DNA of 48,527 nucleotides, taken from contig JADHYV010000108.1 in the NCBI GenBank assembly GCA_027604705.1, positions 1 through 48,527 of the forward strand, given 5' to 3'. Numbering within the stretch: the stretch's first letter is position 1; every line of letters begins with the position of its first letter. Shown piece after piece: positions 12,758-23,611 of the stretch. This DNA is from Allomyces arbusculus (taxonomy: Eukaryota; Blastocladiomycota; Blastocladiomycetes; Blastocladiales; Blastocladiaceae). Made by a program: the position numbers and the translations under genes. The notes beneath the pieces were generated by a model. That model saw only the letters and a program-made list of their open reading frames with translations, searched no databases and was not told the origin of the DNA.

Positions 12758-13915
12758 CTAATTGTTTGGCAACTGGTGCCAAGTCCACCACTCGAGGATT
12801 GCAATATTCTTGCATCCCAGGTCGTGTGAGTAGGGGACAATGCCAGAAAAATTTAGCCCACACTGGGCCCACCCTTCTCGTGGCAGACTTCCATCCGCTG
12901 GAACCTGCTCCAGGGGATAAGCGTCGATAACAAACTGCTTCCACCACTTAAGAACGTGGAGATGGCCAGCACATGCCGCAGAAATTAGCGCGTCAGACGA
13001 GCCAAACAGCTGGTGGTACCCTTCACTATGTTCACGCCACCAATTCAAGACGGGCAGATGCCCGCCGCCGCTCGCAGCGACCATTGGGAAGTAGCACGGC
13101 AGAGAGGGGTTAGCACCGTGAAAGTCGGCGTCTAGCAACCACTCATGGACCGCGATTTGGCTATGCTCACTCGCATCATCCATGGCCTTGTGCATCCTGT
13201 TCAAGTCAACACCAAAGCGCTCCAGGCACGAGAGCACTTCAAGATGGCCATATCTTGACGCCCTGCAGAGGACAGCATCAACGACTTCATATTCGAGGAC
13301 ATCGTGTTGGTCGCACCAGGTCAGCGCTGCCAACTGTCCCTCATCAGCAGCAGCGGTCACGATTTCAATACAGCTAAAAGACACAGTTTCCTCGCCGAAA
13401 AGTGCAAGCAGCCAGTCCATCATTTGCGTATGCCAGCCACGCGCGGCCTCAACCAGGAGAGTCGTCACCTCTTCATGCAACAATGTGAATGGAGTCGGAG
13501 AGTTGGCTCTAAACCAATGCAACCTGGCCAGGTGCCCATGGTGGCAGGCCTTGCCGACAGCGCTGTAGTACACATCGATTGGAAATGAATTGAGGTCAAG
13601 CTGGTCGATGCGGCCCTCAGCAAGCGCCATGGACGGCACACAGCCAGGGAAACGCGGAATGGCGGCACGGCGGATACGGGAAGAGCGATTCGGCACGTTA
13701 TGCAAATGTTGGCGCAGCTCGCGTTCAATTTCATTGTCAGAGAGCATTTGGGAGCGGACGTTGGTCTGGTCAGCGAGTGGACGGTTTTTAATGGCCGCAA
13801 GAAGAATGGTCTCGATGGACTTGAGGGCAGATGTGGCAGGTTCGGGTTCACTCTGACCAAATGTGTGGCAGTGACAACGCGACTGCAGAGGCTTGCGGCA
13901 AGTCTTCTGCAGCAC
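12758..13915 (-). CDS. Ankyrin-like repeat protein (LEWW-type repeats)
   Basis: An open frame of 385 codons ends in TAG at 12758. From about residue 100 it shows degenerate helical repeats of about 30-35 residues, each with an A..GHL.VL.WW core: GHLARLHWFRANSP, GQLAALTWCDQHD, GHLEVLSCLERFG, GGHLPVLNWWREHSEG, GHLHVLKWWKQ and NIAILEWWTWHQ. These are relatives of ankyrin repeats found in very large families in some chytrid and blastocladiomycete fungi, and the fold suggests a protein-binding scaffold. The first ATG in this frame lies well inside it, and the frame starts at a GTG. An N-terminal exon in another frame (starting MTHLLPSLHVALASFDQ, about 14017) may belong to it, but I found no normal-size intron to join them. 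So the start is uncertain. It diverges from the Pol5 gene. Confidence 0.65.
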   Translation of the reverse strand: MLQKTCRKPLQSRCHCHTFGQSEPEPATSALKSIETILLAAIKNRPLADQTNVRSQMLSDNEIERELRQHLHNVPNRSSRIRRAAIPRFPGCVPSMALAEGRIDQLDLNSFPIDVYYSAVGKACHHGHLARLHWFRANSPTPFTLLHEEVTTLLVEAARGWHTQMMDWLLALFGEETVSFSCIEIVTAAADEGQLAALTWCDQHDVLEYEVVDAVLCRASRYGHLEVLSCLERFGVDLNRMHKAMDDASEHSQIAVHEWLLDADFHGANPSLPCYFPMVAASGGGHLPVLNWWREHSEGYHQLFGSSDALISAACAGHLHVLKWWKQFVIDAYPLEQVPADGSLPREGWAQCGLNFSGIVPYSHDLGCKNIAILEWWTWHQLPNN

Positions 13916-14239
13916 GCGCCGTCGCGCAGGTGATCAATCTCGTTCGTAATCGAGGGCTGGTCCCGCTGGTCAAAGCTGGCGAGAGCAACGTGGAGCGAAG
14001 GAAGCAGGTGTGTCATTTTCAAGGCCCGAGTCTCACAGGTCACGCCCGATGTCGACGCGTCGCGCGACAACCGTTTTCTGGGTAGTAGCAACAAACCACG
14101 CTATATCACCTGACCGTGACGCACTCTGCTCTGATCACTGTGCTGCCTCACCAACCACCAATCCACGAGCGGCACCGGCCGTACCGACTGCAAGCCTCGC
14201 ATTCGCGCCATTGCCGCGATCACGAATCAACCAGCAACC

Positions 14240-17200
14240 ATGGCGCCTCTCGGACGCAACCTTCCGCCCAAGGAGTTTCTGCAGCACTTCTGGGACCTGG
14301 CCTCGCTCGACAACAATGAGCGCATCTCAGCCGCCGAAAGGCTCTTGACCACGGTTGCGACCCTTCATCGCGACTTCCAGCCGTCGGACACGCCCGCCGA
14401 ACCGACTGGCTCTACGCCGTCGGCCTTGCTCGATGCCGCGACGCGCGCATTGCACCCACACGTCGCTTACACCTTCACGCGTCTCGTCAAGGGCCTCCCG
14501 TCAAGTCGTGCCGGTGCCCGCCAGGGGTTCACGCTCGCCCTGAGCTATGTCCTCCGGCTACTCTACCCGACGCTGCGGTGGCAGCACCTGAACGCCGCGA
14601 TCAACGCGTTGATTCTCGCCGTTCCTGCCGAGAGTGGGATTGAGGAGCGCGAGAAGCTCATGGGCCGCATGTTTGCCGTCGTTGCTGCGGTACAAGCAGG
14701 GTTGGATACGGCCGAGGAGACGACGGCCCAGGACGCCGCACAAATGGCCGAGCACTTGGTTGCTGTCGCCGACGGCAAGTCGTTTTTGCGCGAGCCGGCC
14801 CTGACCATGCTGTTTGCGCTGGTGGACAAGGTACGTGCTTATTGGCTGGTTCATGATTTTTAGCGAACAGGTGCTGATATGATGCGGTCGTTATTTTTCC
14901 AGTCGCAACACAAGGACGCGGTTCTCAAGGTCATGGCGGCCGCTGTGCCTCTTCACGCTGATTCGATCAAGAACCCAAACGACCTGGCCCTATGCTTGTT
15001 CCTCTCTTTCCACGGCGTACGTGCTCTTAGTTTGTCTCGAATTTGTCGTCATTTCTTATCCTGACGAGTGCTTCTCATTTTCCAGATCGCAACACCGCTC
15101 GAGTTGACAAAGGGCACGCTTCCGGGCCAAGTGCGTGACCTCCTCCTGCAAACCTCGGCAACGGCACCACGATTGCACGCCGTCTGGGGCATGGTTCTCG
15201 CTCGCCTGCTCAACGCCCAGACCGCGACCGTCGACGTGACGCAGCCCCCAATCGCACGCGCGGCCGACCCGCTGCCGCTGCTCGACGCGTTCTGGAAAGT
15301 CATTGACGCCAACTTTGTACCGTCGCCGCTCGTCACGCGGCAAGCGATCGCCTTGCACCTTTTCGACTACCTCGTCGCTGCCGTCCCGCTCGCGCAAGTC
15401 TCGCTCCTCTTCTCGCGCAACTTGGTGCGGTTCATCGAGTCGTCCGTCAAGGCCAAGGGCGATCTCGCCAACCTCGCACGCGCGTCCATGACTAACCTCG
15501 CCGCGCGGTGCGACACCGAGTCGCCGCTCGTGCCCGTCGTCCTCGCGCATGTCAAGCCGCACATGCTCGACCACGCGCCGGCCGCCGCCGGCAAGAAACC
15601 CGCTGCTGCCGACGAGGACACCGATGCTGTCGCGTCCTCGTCCAAGTCGGGCTTCAACACACTTGTCGAGGGCCTGACCGACACCGACCTCGCGCACTTT
15701 GTCGACGCGCAAATCGCGCGCGCCATGACCCCCAGCGACGACGACGATGAGCATGACCGCACTGCCGCGCTCGACGCACTTATGACCCCGGCCGTCCTGA
15801 CCCGCCCCGCTGCCCGCGCGCGCGTGGCTGAGTACCTGTTCAGCCCATCGCACGCGTCGTCGCGCAATGCCACTACCCACATTCACACGTTCCTGGCGCG
15901 CGCGTGTGCCGCGCCCGAAGTGCACGTCGACGTCCTTGCTGAGATTTACCGGGCGTTCCCGTCGGCCGACGCGCGCGTACTCGCGTGGATCCGGAAGCCC
16001 GTCGAGAACAAAAAGCGCGAGAGCGCACTGCGCGCGCTCGCAATGGCGGCACATTTTTTGACGGCCGACGACGAGGCGAGTGGGGCCGTGGATGAAATCG
16101 TGTCGGTCTGGGGCCGCATGGGGATGGGGGAGAAGGGGATGGACGAGCTCGCGCCCGCGGATGTGCTGGCGGATGTGTTGCTGGAATTGACGGCGCACGC
16201 GTCGGCGTGGTTGCGTCGATTGTGTCAGCAAGTGATGGCGGCGTTTGCGGACGACATGTCGGAGAATGCGTTTGGGTTGATGGTGACGGCGCTCGCGGGT
16301 GAGTCGGGCGAGGACGAGGACGAGGATGAGAGCGAGGTGGAGATGACGGTGGGGACGGACGACGAAGATGATGACGAGGAAGACGAAGAGGATGAGGAAG
16401 TTGAGGACGAGGACGCGATGGACGTGGACGAGGACGAGGCCGACCACGACGAGGATAGCGACGACGACGACGACGACGACGCCGAGAACGACGAGTCGGG
16501 CAAGTCTGGCCGCCAGACGCAGCTGTCGAACGCGATTATCCAGGCGCTGCAGACGTCCGGCATGGCGCAGACGGCCGACGACGAGTCCGACATGGATGAC
16601 GACGCGATGCTCGCGCTCGACGGCGTGCTCGCGTCGATTGTGCAAAAGCAGCGGTCCAAGTCGCGCACGACCGACCAGCTACACTTCCAATACCGGATTG
16701 CCGACCTGCTCGGAGTTTACCTCAAGCACCAGCCGGAAATCACGCTCGTGCAGATTCGCGCACTCGTTGAGCGCATCGCCGCGACCGAGGACAAGAGTCT
16801 CGCGACCAAGCTGTGGGCGGCGCTCGCGCAGGCCAAGAAGGTGAGCAGCTCGACGGTCGATGTCGATGGCGAGGCGTCGCAGGTCGACCCGGACGTGGTC
16901 ATCACGACGCTACTCAAGGGTAACCTTGCGCAGGCGCACCCGATCCTCGCCAAGGTCTTCAAGACGTTCCCGCCGTCGGACGCCGTCACGAGCGTGTTCC
17001 TCAAGGACCTCAAGCGGTACAAGTCGGTGATTGCCAGCTTGGCCAAGACGCAGCCGGGCACGTGTGCGCGCCTGTTGGCTGGGATCGTCGCGCAGCTCTC
17101 GCGCAAGTCAGCCAAGGCGTTCCAGCCCGTGCTCTTCCCGCTGCTCGAGCGACTACACGTCGAGCCGGCGCTGCAGGCGACCATGACGGGTCCGTTGGAC

Positions 17201-17617
17201 AGTGCGGCCCAAACCACAGAACTGGCGACCCCCGCCAAGGGCAAGAAGAAGGGCAAGGCTGCGTCGGCGGCGACCAAGACTGGTCTGACGATCGCGGGCA
17301 AGCTGGCGGAACTTATGCGCGCCGAACTGGCTTCGGACCCGAAGGATACGTCGTTGCTCAAGGTCACAGTCGCGGCGCTGCGCGCCATGGTCAAGGCCGG
17401 CATGGACGTGACCGTGTTTGCCGAGGGGCTCGACGCCGTGCCCGTCTCCAAGAAGCAGGCGGTGCAGAACTTGCTGCGCGAGGCCAAGAAGCTGACGGGT
17501 TTTGCGTCTGCTGCCGAGCCGGAGGAGCCCGCCAAGGCCGCCAAGCCCGTGAAACCCAAAGCGCCGGCAGGGAACAAGAAGAAGAGCAAGGGGAGTGGTA
17601 AGGCGCAGACTGCGTAA
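14240..17617 (+). CDS. POL5: Pol5 / MYBBP1A-type nucleolar protein
   Basis: Three exons, 14240-14830, 14903-15016 and 15086-17617, give 1078 residues. The diagnostic N-terminal block is YTFTRLVKGLPSSRAGARQG followed by FTLALSYVLRLL, typical of the DNA polymerase phi (Pol5/MYBBP1A) family; the protein is predicted to be alpha-helical HEAT-like. An acidic tract rich in Asp and Glu lies at about residues 644-705, and the C-terminus is Lys-rich (PAGNKKKSKGSGK), a likely nuclear or nucleolar signal. Despite its name, Pol5 is known mainly for ribosomal RNA synthesis and ribosome biogenesis in the nucleolus, not as a polymerase; no polymerase motif is visible here. Length is near the family norm. 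Both introns have GTACGT donors and CAG acceptors. The antisense strand carries long open frames, but they only mirror the GC-rich codons. Confidence 0.9.
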
Positions 17618-17972
17618 ACGGTGATAATTGTTTTGATGTTGCTCACGGCGTGGATTTGATTTGCTTCTTGAGATTGTGCCATACATTTTGTTGCATGCAA
17701 CGTCGGCCAACGCGTGCGGGCATCTGATCTGTCAGCTCTGGGACAGCGTGTCGTCTTCGTCGTGCGACGTGCGGGTTGACAGCGCAAGAACCGCGGCACA
17801 AATTTGCTCGGAGCTGGTGGTTGCGGTTCATCTCGATTTTGCCGACCCGGGAATCCGAGGTCGCCGCCACCAACCCCAGCGACACCACAAGCAACACGAC
17901 CATGGCCACGCTCCATCGATTTTCCAACACCACCAGCAGCAACTTGCCCACCAACACCGTTCTTTGGCAACC
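17618..17972. other. Intergenic, about 355 bp, no gene seen
   Basis: This carries the Pol5 3' flank and the 5' flank of the second methyltransferase gene. The frame of the latter is open back to 17661, but ATG 17973 (aaccATGATG) is the first Met that begins a sensible leader. Confidence 0.5.
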
Positions 17973-19174
17973 ATGATGATGACCAAGCGGACCACGTTGG
18001 CCGCGGTGCAGCGCGTTGCCGCCATCACCCGCTCGTTCCAACGCCCTGCTCTCGCCGCTGCCGCTGCTGCCAGTACAAAAAGGACGCTCGCCTCGACCTC
18101 GACCGTCTCTCTCAGCAAAAGCAGCAGCGCGAAAGACTCTGCAACGCCGTCGACCAGCAAGATTTCCCCCGACATTCAAGCGCGACTCGACATGGACAAG
18201 AAGACGATGCAGTCAGTGATTGCCGAATCCACGGCCAAGGGCGAGAATGGTCTGTTCATCGTCGTCCACAGTAGCGAATGTGATGCGAATGACAGATCTA
18301 ACGTGTTGGTCGTCTTTTCTTTTGACGGATCATATTTTAGCGTGGGAGCAAATGTGGCAGGAGGGCGGTGCGTTATTGGCTTCAAGTCGGCTCGCTCACG
18401 ACTTGCAGTGAATTGATGCGATCGAATCCTCGATAGTCACGCCGTGGGACAAGGGTACGGCCTCGCCGGCGCTCGTCAAGCTCATCAATGAGGGCCGGAT
18501 CCCGGAGGGGCGCGTTTTGGTTCCCGGGTGCGGTGGGGTGCGTTCATTTCGTGGCGACCAGCCCAACCATCCCGTCGCTGATTGTTCGATTTGCCTTGCC
18601 GCCTACTAGGGCTACGATTTGGTCGCGCTCGCGTCGCCGACGCGCTTTGCCGTGGGCGTCGACATTAGTCCGACTGCTGTTGCCAAGGTCCGGGAGGTAC
18701 GCATGCAAGCACGAATCAGTGTACCCTCCCACTTCCACCCATTCTAACCGAGCCCATCGACGCTAGACTCTCGCCACGCACCAGGTCCCCGCCGACCAAG
18801 CGGCCGTGATTGCGGCCGACTTCTTCACCTTCACTGAGTCAGATCTGCCCACGCATGCGACGACGAGCACCGACGGTGCCGCGACGCCGCGGTTTGACGC
18901 AATCTTTGATTACACGTTCAAGTGCGCCTTGCCGCCGGCGTGGCGCCCGCGGTGGGCCGCGCGCATGGCCGACCTGGTGCGTCCGGGCGGCACGCTCGTC
19001 ACGCTCATGTACCCGCTCGGCGATCATCTCGACGGCCCGCCGTTTGCTGTGACCCCGGACGGGTACCGCGAGTTGCTGCGTGACGCGTTTGACGAGATTG
19101 AGGTCAGCGACTGCGAAAGTTTCCCGGCACGCGTGGGGCGCGAGAAGATTGGCGTGTGGAAGCGCAAGGCCTAG
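17973..19174 (+). CDS. TPMT-family methyltransferase with mitochondrial-type leader
   Basis: Five exons, 17973-18249, 18341-18367, 18437-18537, 18610-18696 and 18767-19174, give 299 residues. The first 60 residues are rich in Arg, Lys, Ala, Ser and Thr and almost free of acidic residues (MMMTKRTTLAAVQRVAAITR), a likely mitochondrial presequence. The catalytic part has WEQMWQEGVTPWDKGTASPA, RVLVPGCGGGYDLVALA, VGVDISPTAVAK, FDAIFDYTFKCALPPAWR and VRPGGTLVTLMYP. It is the paralogue of the minus-strand gene at 9779-11008; the 27-, 101- and 87-nt middle exons match exactly in length and phase. It keeps the TPWDKG motif that the other copy has lost. The pair probably represents a duplicated enzyme split between cytosol and mitochondrion, with substrate unknown. 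Confidence 0.88.
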
Positions 19175-19559
19175 ATCGAGCAAACGCTGATGCTGCTTCG
19201 CTGGTTGTCTGCCAGCGGCCATGCCTTGCGGTCCAGGCCGGACTGCATGAGCAGTGGCATGCCGATAATTCACAATATGTTCTTGACCAGCACAGGAAAC
19301 TGCAGAAGGGTGCAGCATTCGGCCAAGAATGAGGAATGAAACACCATCAACTTGCACTTCACCCTCCCCGTGTTTACTGGCCCCCCACATCTACCACGAA
19401 GGCAGTGAGCCCAACGACAAACTCCCACGCCCGCGCCACAGGCGGCATCGACACTGCGGAAACAATCGCTATTCACACGATCGAACCGGTTGGAACGCCC
19501 ATTCGCATCGGCACTGCGGTCACGATCACAGTCGATGCCCAAACAGGTACTGCGATAGT
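19175..19559. other. About 385 bp without a called gene
   Basis: This lies between the methyltransferase stop and the recognisable 3' end of the decayed DUF1399 gene. On the minus strand, in frame with the last recognised block of that gene, the sequence stays open and Cys-containing (for example CGAGVGVCRWAHCLRGRCGG), so it may be the worn-down remnant of a Cys-rich tail. Nothing else is seen. Confidence 0.45.
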
Positions 19560-21178
19560 CGAGCGTGCCCTTGTACTCGTTGCCAGCCGCGCACGGCACG
19601 CTCGGGCGCACCTAATCCTCGTCAAACACGTCCATCCACATCTTGGGCATGGCTTCGGCACTAGAAACATTTTCGGGCGCGACACGTCGTCGCCCGAGTC
19701 GTCGTGATCGACAATCGACCCGTGAAACTTGGGGTCCTGCACGAGCGCCTCGGTGTGATACACGGCGGCAGGACCGTGGTGCACCCAACCAGCGTCTCTG
19801 GCGGAAAAGCGACTCTGCTGATGAACGGTGCGATTCAGGTCCATGGACCACGGGCCCGTCGTCACGCCTTGGTGTGCGGCGCCATGACTTAATTGAACCG
19901 GTGCTGGTTGCCCGCCACGCTGGGCGCAAACACGGTCGCTTCAATGTCGGCCCAGGTGGCGAGCGTGGGCAAGGCAGCCGCGCGCTTCGTGAATTTGGCC
20001 TTGTCAAAGAGAGCACTGTCGGCATTGTTGCCGCGGTGCATGGGCGTGATCTGACGCGTCTTGGGGTGGGTGGGCGTGCCAGCGAGAAGGGTCGCGGGCA
20101 TGCATGACGCGAGCGTCAGGAACCGGTGCACAGCAAAGTGTTCGGCCGTAAACGCAGTCGCGCACGACGTGCACGTCGCCGCCTGCTTGTGCAAGCGGAA
20201 CGCTGTATAAACGGGCATAGCCAGCGTCTGCTCGGCCTTGCACGACGGGCATGCTGCAATCTTGCCCGAGGCGGTCGACTCGTCAATGCTCACCAGGCCC
20301 AGCTCGTCCAGTTGGTCAGCAGGCATGTGTGCCGCCCAAAATGCGCGCGACGCGCCAACGTCGTGGTATCAGCAGAGCCCGAAGCGACCTTGGCCTGTTA
20401 ACATGGCGAAAACCAGAGCAAGTCAGCTGAAACTGTCAAATATCAGCAAGAAAGGAATGAGCACGATTCGTGCCATCGTACCAAACGCATCAGCGAAAAC
20501 AAAGTGCGCACCATGTTGTGGCCGTAGCAGCGCTGCATATCTTCGGCGAAGCGATTCGGGCTCAGCGAGTGAAAACAGGATGGATTTTTGAAATAATCAG
20601 GAGATGAAGGATTTCACATATCACGACAGGCCAACACGAATGTACCATGTGCGTGAGCACAAAATGGCCACATCCGTGGGCGGGAGCGGCGGGCTGTCGA
20701 CCAGAAACTCATTCTCGGCCACGAGCATCGCCAGTGCATTCGTGAACGCGAGGTAACGCGTTTCGGCGGCGCAAAGAACTGCACTAATACAAAAAAGTAA
20801 TCACCTCGCATTACGGTCTGTCAGATCGCCACGACATCAATGCGCAAACCACGGAAAAAATCGTGAGACGTACAGGTCCTTGACCTCGTTGGCGTCGTCG
20901 CGAAACTGTTGATGAAACACGGTGAGCAGGAGCGTGTGCGCGAGAATTGCGTCGCGCGTTACGACATCCGCCGTGCGCTCGGTGATTGCAGCCACGAGAG
21001 TTGCGACAGTTTCCTTGTCCACCGTGTCACCGTTTCACGCAGCCTTATACAGAGCTGCATGCGCAGCAAGAGAATCCTTGACAGTGTGGGTTGAGCTCAT
21101 AGCCATGGAATTGACGGCATGCGCCGAGCCACCAAGGCTCAGCTTGGCATGAGGGGCAGTAATAGTGGCAGGAGACAT
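19560..21178 (-). pseudogene. Decayed DUF1399 (GRDP-type) gene
   Basis: Reading from ATG 21178: MSPATITAPHAKLSLGGSA, then an in-frame TGA, then TVDKETVATLVAAITERTAD continuing in the same frame. After a GTACGT intron comes CAAETRYLAFTNALAMLVAE and FLVDSPPLPPTDVAI. The normal family motif DVA.LWHTHM appears as LTHMVHS in the next frame; one base seems missing at about 20666. An intron (GTGTTG...CTGAG) leads to SPNRFAEDMQRCYGHNM. Next comes a CPSC...CTSC zinc-ribbon-like block, then DLNRTVHQQSRF and the GSIVDHDDSGDD motif. The C-terminal block AMPKMWMDVFDED sits in another frame and ends in TAG; homology to the copy at position 1 continues beyond it (PSVPCAAGNEYKG). At least four disabling changes make it very likely a pseudogene. 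The alternative, a poor assembly of a live gene, would need several independent errors. Confidence 0.65.
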
Positions 21179-21567
21179 GGCCGAAGCGATGGCTGTCGCG
21201 GGCTTAAGTTGAGAGATCGCGAGAGAGGGGAGAAGTAGGCAAAGCGTGGACGGGCCCGTGTTTGAAGGTGTGGAATCGAAAGTTTGGCCGGTCGCCCACG
21301 ACCTGGTGTCGCTCTGCACGCGTTTGTTCCCTTTCCTCAAATGCGGTATGACTGCCAGGCAAGGGAGGGCGAGGAGTATTCGGAGGAAGATGAGGAATGG
21401 CTAAATTCATATTCCATCCCACTCCCGAGCGGCAAGCAAAGTCGGGCGTTGGGCATAAAGCCAGAGAGCTGATGGACGAATCACAGTTGACCAGGGGGGG
21501 CGAGAACTGGGCACATTCCATTGAAGAGAACAGAATCGTCAAATATAAATTGCATTTCTACAACCAT

Positions 21568-22412
21568 TTACTCTTGCCTTGCGTCGTGAGGACCGTCCTG
21601 ATCCGCAACGACGACGCGCGCCGTCAAGATCTTGACATCGACACGAGGTGCGTCTGCCTTGTCGGTCTCGACGGCGCCCATGCGCTTGACGACCGCCATC
21701 CCCGCGGCGACACGGCCGAAGATGGTATGTTTGCCTACTCCCTCGTCGTGATTAGTGACGGCGGGCCGGCGTCTCGGATACTGCCAACCAAGACCGGAAA
21801 TCATACCATCGAGCCATCGAGTTGGCGCCAGCGTAATGAAAAACTGGCTGCCGTTCTGGAAACAAAACGATGCAGTTGTCAGCAACCGGTTTGGCGCCTG
21901 ACCGCGAGAGAGTGTGGGTGTAAGGTACCGTGTTGGGGCCCGCGTTCGCCATGGACAAGATGCCGGCGCCCGTGTGCTTGAGGTCGGGGTGAATCTCGTC
22001 CTCAAACTTGCCACCATAAATGCTGCTGCCCCCACGACCCGTGCCGGTCGGGTCTCCACCTTGGATCATAAAGTTCGGGATGATTCGGTGAAACTGCAGA
22101 ACAGCAAACCGAGCGGTCGTGGTCAGGACACGTCCGAAACTTTCAGAGGAGCAGCGACAGACGATCGTGAGGCACCTTGAGGCCATTGTAGTATCCCCGA
22201 CGCGTGAGCTCGTAAAAATTGCGGCATGTCCTTGGCGCATGGTCCCAATAGAGCTCGAGCGTGATGGGGCCCTGGTCATGGCAAGGACACATTGGTTGGG
22301 ATCAATCTTGGCCACGACGTGAACAGTGTTGTGGCAATACCATGGTCGTTTCCAGCACGACGTTGCCGAGTTCCGTGGACATGGCCGCATCGGCCATATC
22401 GAGCGACGCCAT
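21568..22412 (-). CDS. PPIL1: Spliceosomal-type cyclophilin (PPIL1-like peptidyl-prolyl isomerase)
   Basis: Five exons, 22341-22412, 22176-22271, 21929-22093, 21807-21855 and 21568-21734, give 182 residues. The cyclophilin core is complete: [77 protein letters not shown] and [12 protein letters not shown]. The catalytic Arg of FHR and the QFF pocket are kept. The short loops and the GTGRGG.SIYG block are those of PPIL1, a cyclophilin associated with the spliceosome (with SKIP/Prp45 in well-studied species). Three in-frame ATGs (22412, 22397, 22382) could start the protein; I chose the first. A C-terminal extension of about 20 residues ([17 protein letters not shown]) is longer than usual. The neighbours are a decayed gene and the divergent ACT-domain gene. 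Confidence 0.93.
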
Positions 22413-22869
22413 TAGGGATCGATGGGACTGCTATTGCTGGACTTTCGTGCGCGCAGTTAGACGTGTCGTAGCTGGTGGATAGCTGTCGCGTGTGGGTTTG
22501 CGCCAGATGAAGCAGTATCAAAAGTGGATGAAGAGCAAATTTGTTCCACGTCAATGTCGCCTGACCTTCGTTGTTCATGACCATTCTTTGCGATTCTTGG
22601 TCTGTTCTCCCCGTCTTCAACAACTTCCAAGACTTTCTGGCCAGTCATCGTCCACGGTTGTTGTTGTTCAGGCCGCCTGGGCCACTTCGGCCGCTGTCAG
22701 CGCCCCAGATGTGACTGCACCATTCGCCACCACCAGATCTATAACAATATTGCCCGCCCTCGCATCTCCAACACTCCTTGCGTCGGACCGGCCGCATTCT
22801 TGTTGCTTTCGCCATCCAAAGTCTCCACCCGCACGCGCTCCGTTACCGTCTCTCCAAGCCTTTCTTGTC
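22413..22869. other. Intergenic between divergent cyclophilin and ACT-domain genes
   Basis: About 460 bp that must hold both promoters. The ACT-domain frame is open upstream to 22492, but the extra residues are low in motif content, so I treat it as non-coding. No named regulatory motif was identified. Confidence 0.45.
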
Positions 22870-23313
22870 ATGTCCGCTCCGCAAGTTATGACCACGCTCC
22901 ACCTGACGTTCTGTGCGCTCTCCGAGACATTTGCCATCCACCGGCTCCCTCCAACGACACCGGTCCCGCGCTCGGTTGTCGACCTCCCGTGGTTTACCGT
23001 GTCCCGCACACACGAGGAGCTCTCGCTGCTCGTGCCCACGTCGAACCAGCTACAAGTCGATGCGGGGATTGACCACCGCATCGAAGCGCCGTATCGCGCA
23101 TTTCAGATTGTTGGAGAGCTCGACTTTTCGCTCGTTGGGATTCTCGCCGACGTGGCCACCATATTGAAGGCCGCTGGGATTCCGATTTTTGTCATCAGCA
23201 CCTTTGACACGGACTATGTGCTTGTGCGCGCGGACCGAGCCGATGCGGCACGCACGCACTTGATTGCAGCAGGAAACATTGTTGTCGATGAGCAAGTTGG
23301 CGCAAAGGAATGA
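22870..23313 (+). CDS. ACT-domain protein (CASTOR/ACT_7-like)
   Basis: A single exon of 147 residues from ATG 22870. The product matches the small ACT-domain family: an N-terminal half with DLPWFTVSRTHEELSLLVP, then ELDFSLVGILADVATILKAA and GIPIFVISTFDTDYVLVRAD, and a final helix of the ADAARTHLIAAGN type. The second ACT repeat, with its FSL.GIL.....L..AGI..F.IST..TDY core, is the usual signature. Such domains bind amino acids; animal CASTOR proteins are arginine sensors with this fold, and many bacterial and fungal proteins of about 130-150 residues are uncharacterised. No fused enzyme domain is present, so a small sensor or regulator is plausible but unproven. The composition and frame look healthy, unlike the decayed genes on either side. 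Confidence 0.85.
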   Translation: MSAPQVMTTLHLTFCALSETFAIHRLPPTTPVPRSVVDLPWFTVSRTHEELSLLVPTSNQLQVDAGIDHRIEAPYRAFQIVGELDFSLVGILADVATILKAAGIPIFVISTFDTDYVLVRADRADAARTHLIAAGNIVVDEQVGAKE

Positions 23314-23611
23314 GTTATCCTTGGAAGAGATAGCCACTCTGCATTTGCTTTGATCCTTGTCTCTCGCATCCAGGCCAATAAATGTAGCTGATTGCCGTTT
23401 GCCCGCTCGACCAGGGTAAACAGTGTGAGACTCTTTCGCTGGCTTGATTGGGAAGCCGTGAATTTCGAGAGTATTTCCAAATGCATGACGGTCACCACTT
23501 TATGATGCTTGAATCAAGTTCAGATCCCTCCCAAACCTCTCTTTGGGTCCACGGTCATGTCAGCGCCAGCTTGATGCAGCCTTCGTTCAACCTCCCGCCA
23601 ACTTATTCGTC
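23314..23611. other. Intergenic, about 300 bp, no gene seen
   Basis: No credible open frame or structured element was recognised. Confidence 0.5.

Noticed and set aside
13862-13888. A 26-nt intron (GTTGTC...TCAG) joining MTHLLPSLHVALAS to the ankyrin-like frame
   Set aside because: Far shorter than any other intron here, so I left the start of that gene open.
15056-16645. 529-codon open frame antisense to Pol5
   Set aside because: Val/Arg/Leu-rich shadow of the acidic Pol5 tract; the sense strand is clearly coding.
18420-18436. GATCGAATCC resembling a tRNA T-loop
   Set aside because: It lies in a methyltransferase intron with no matching acceptor stem or anticodon arm.
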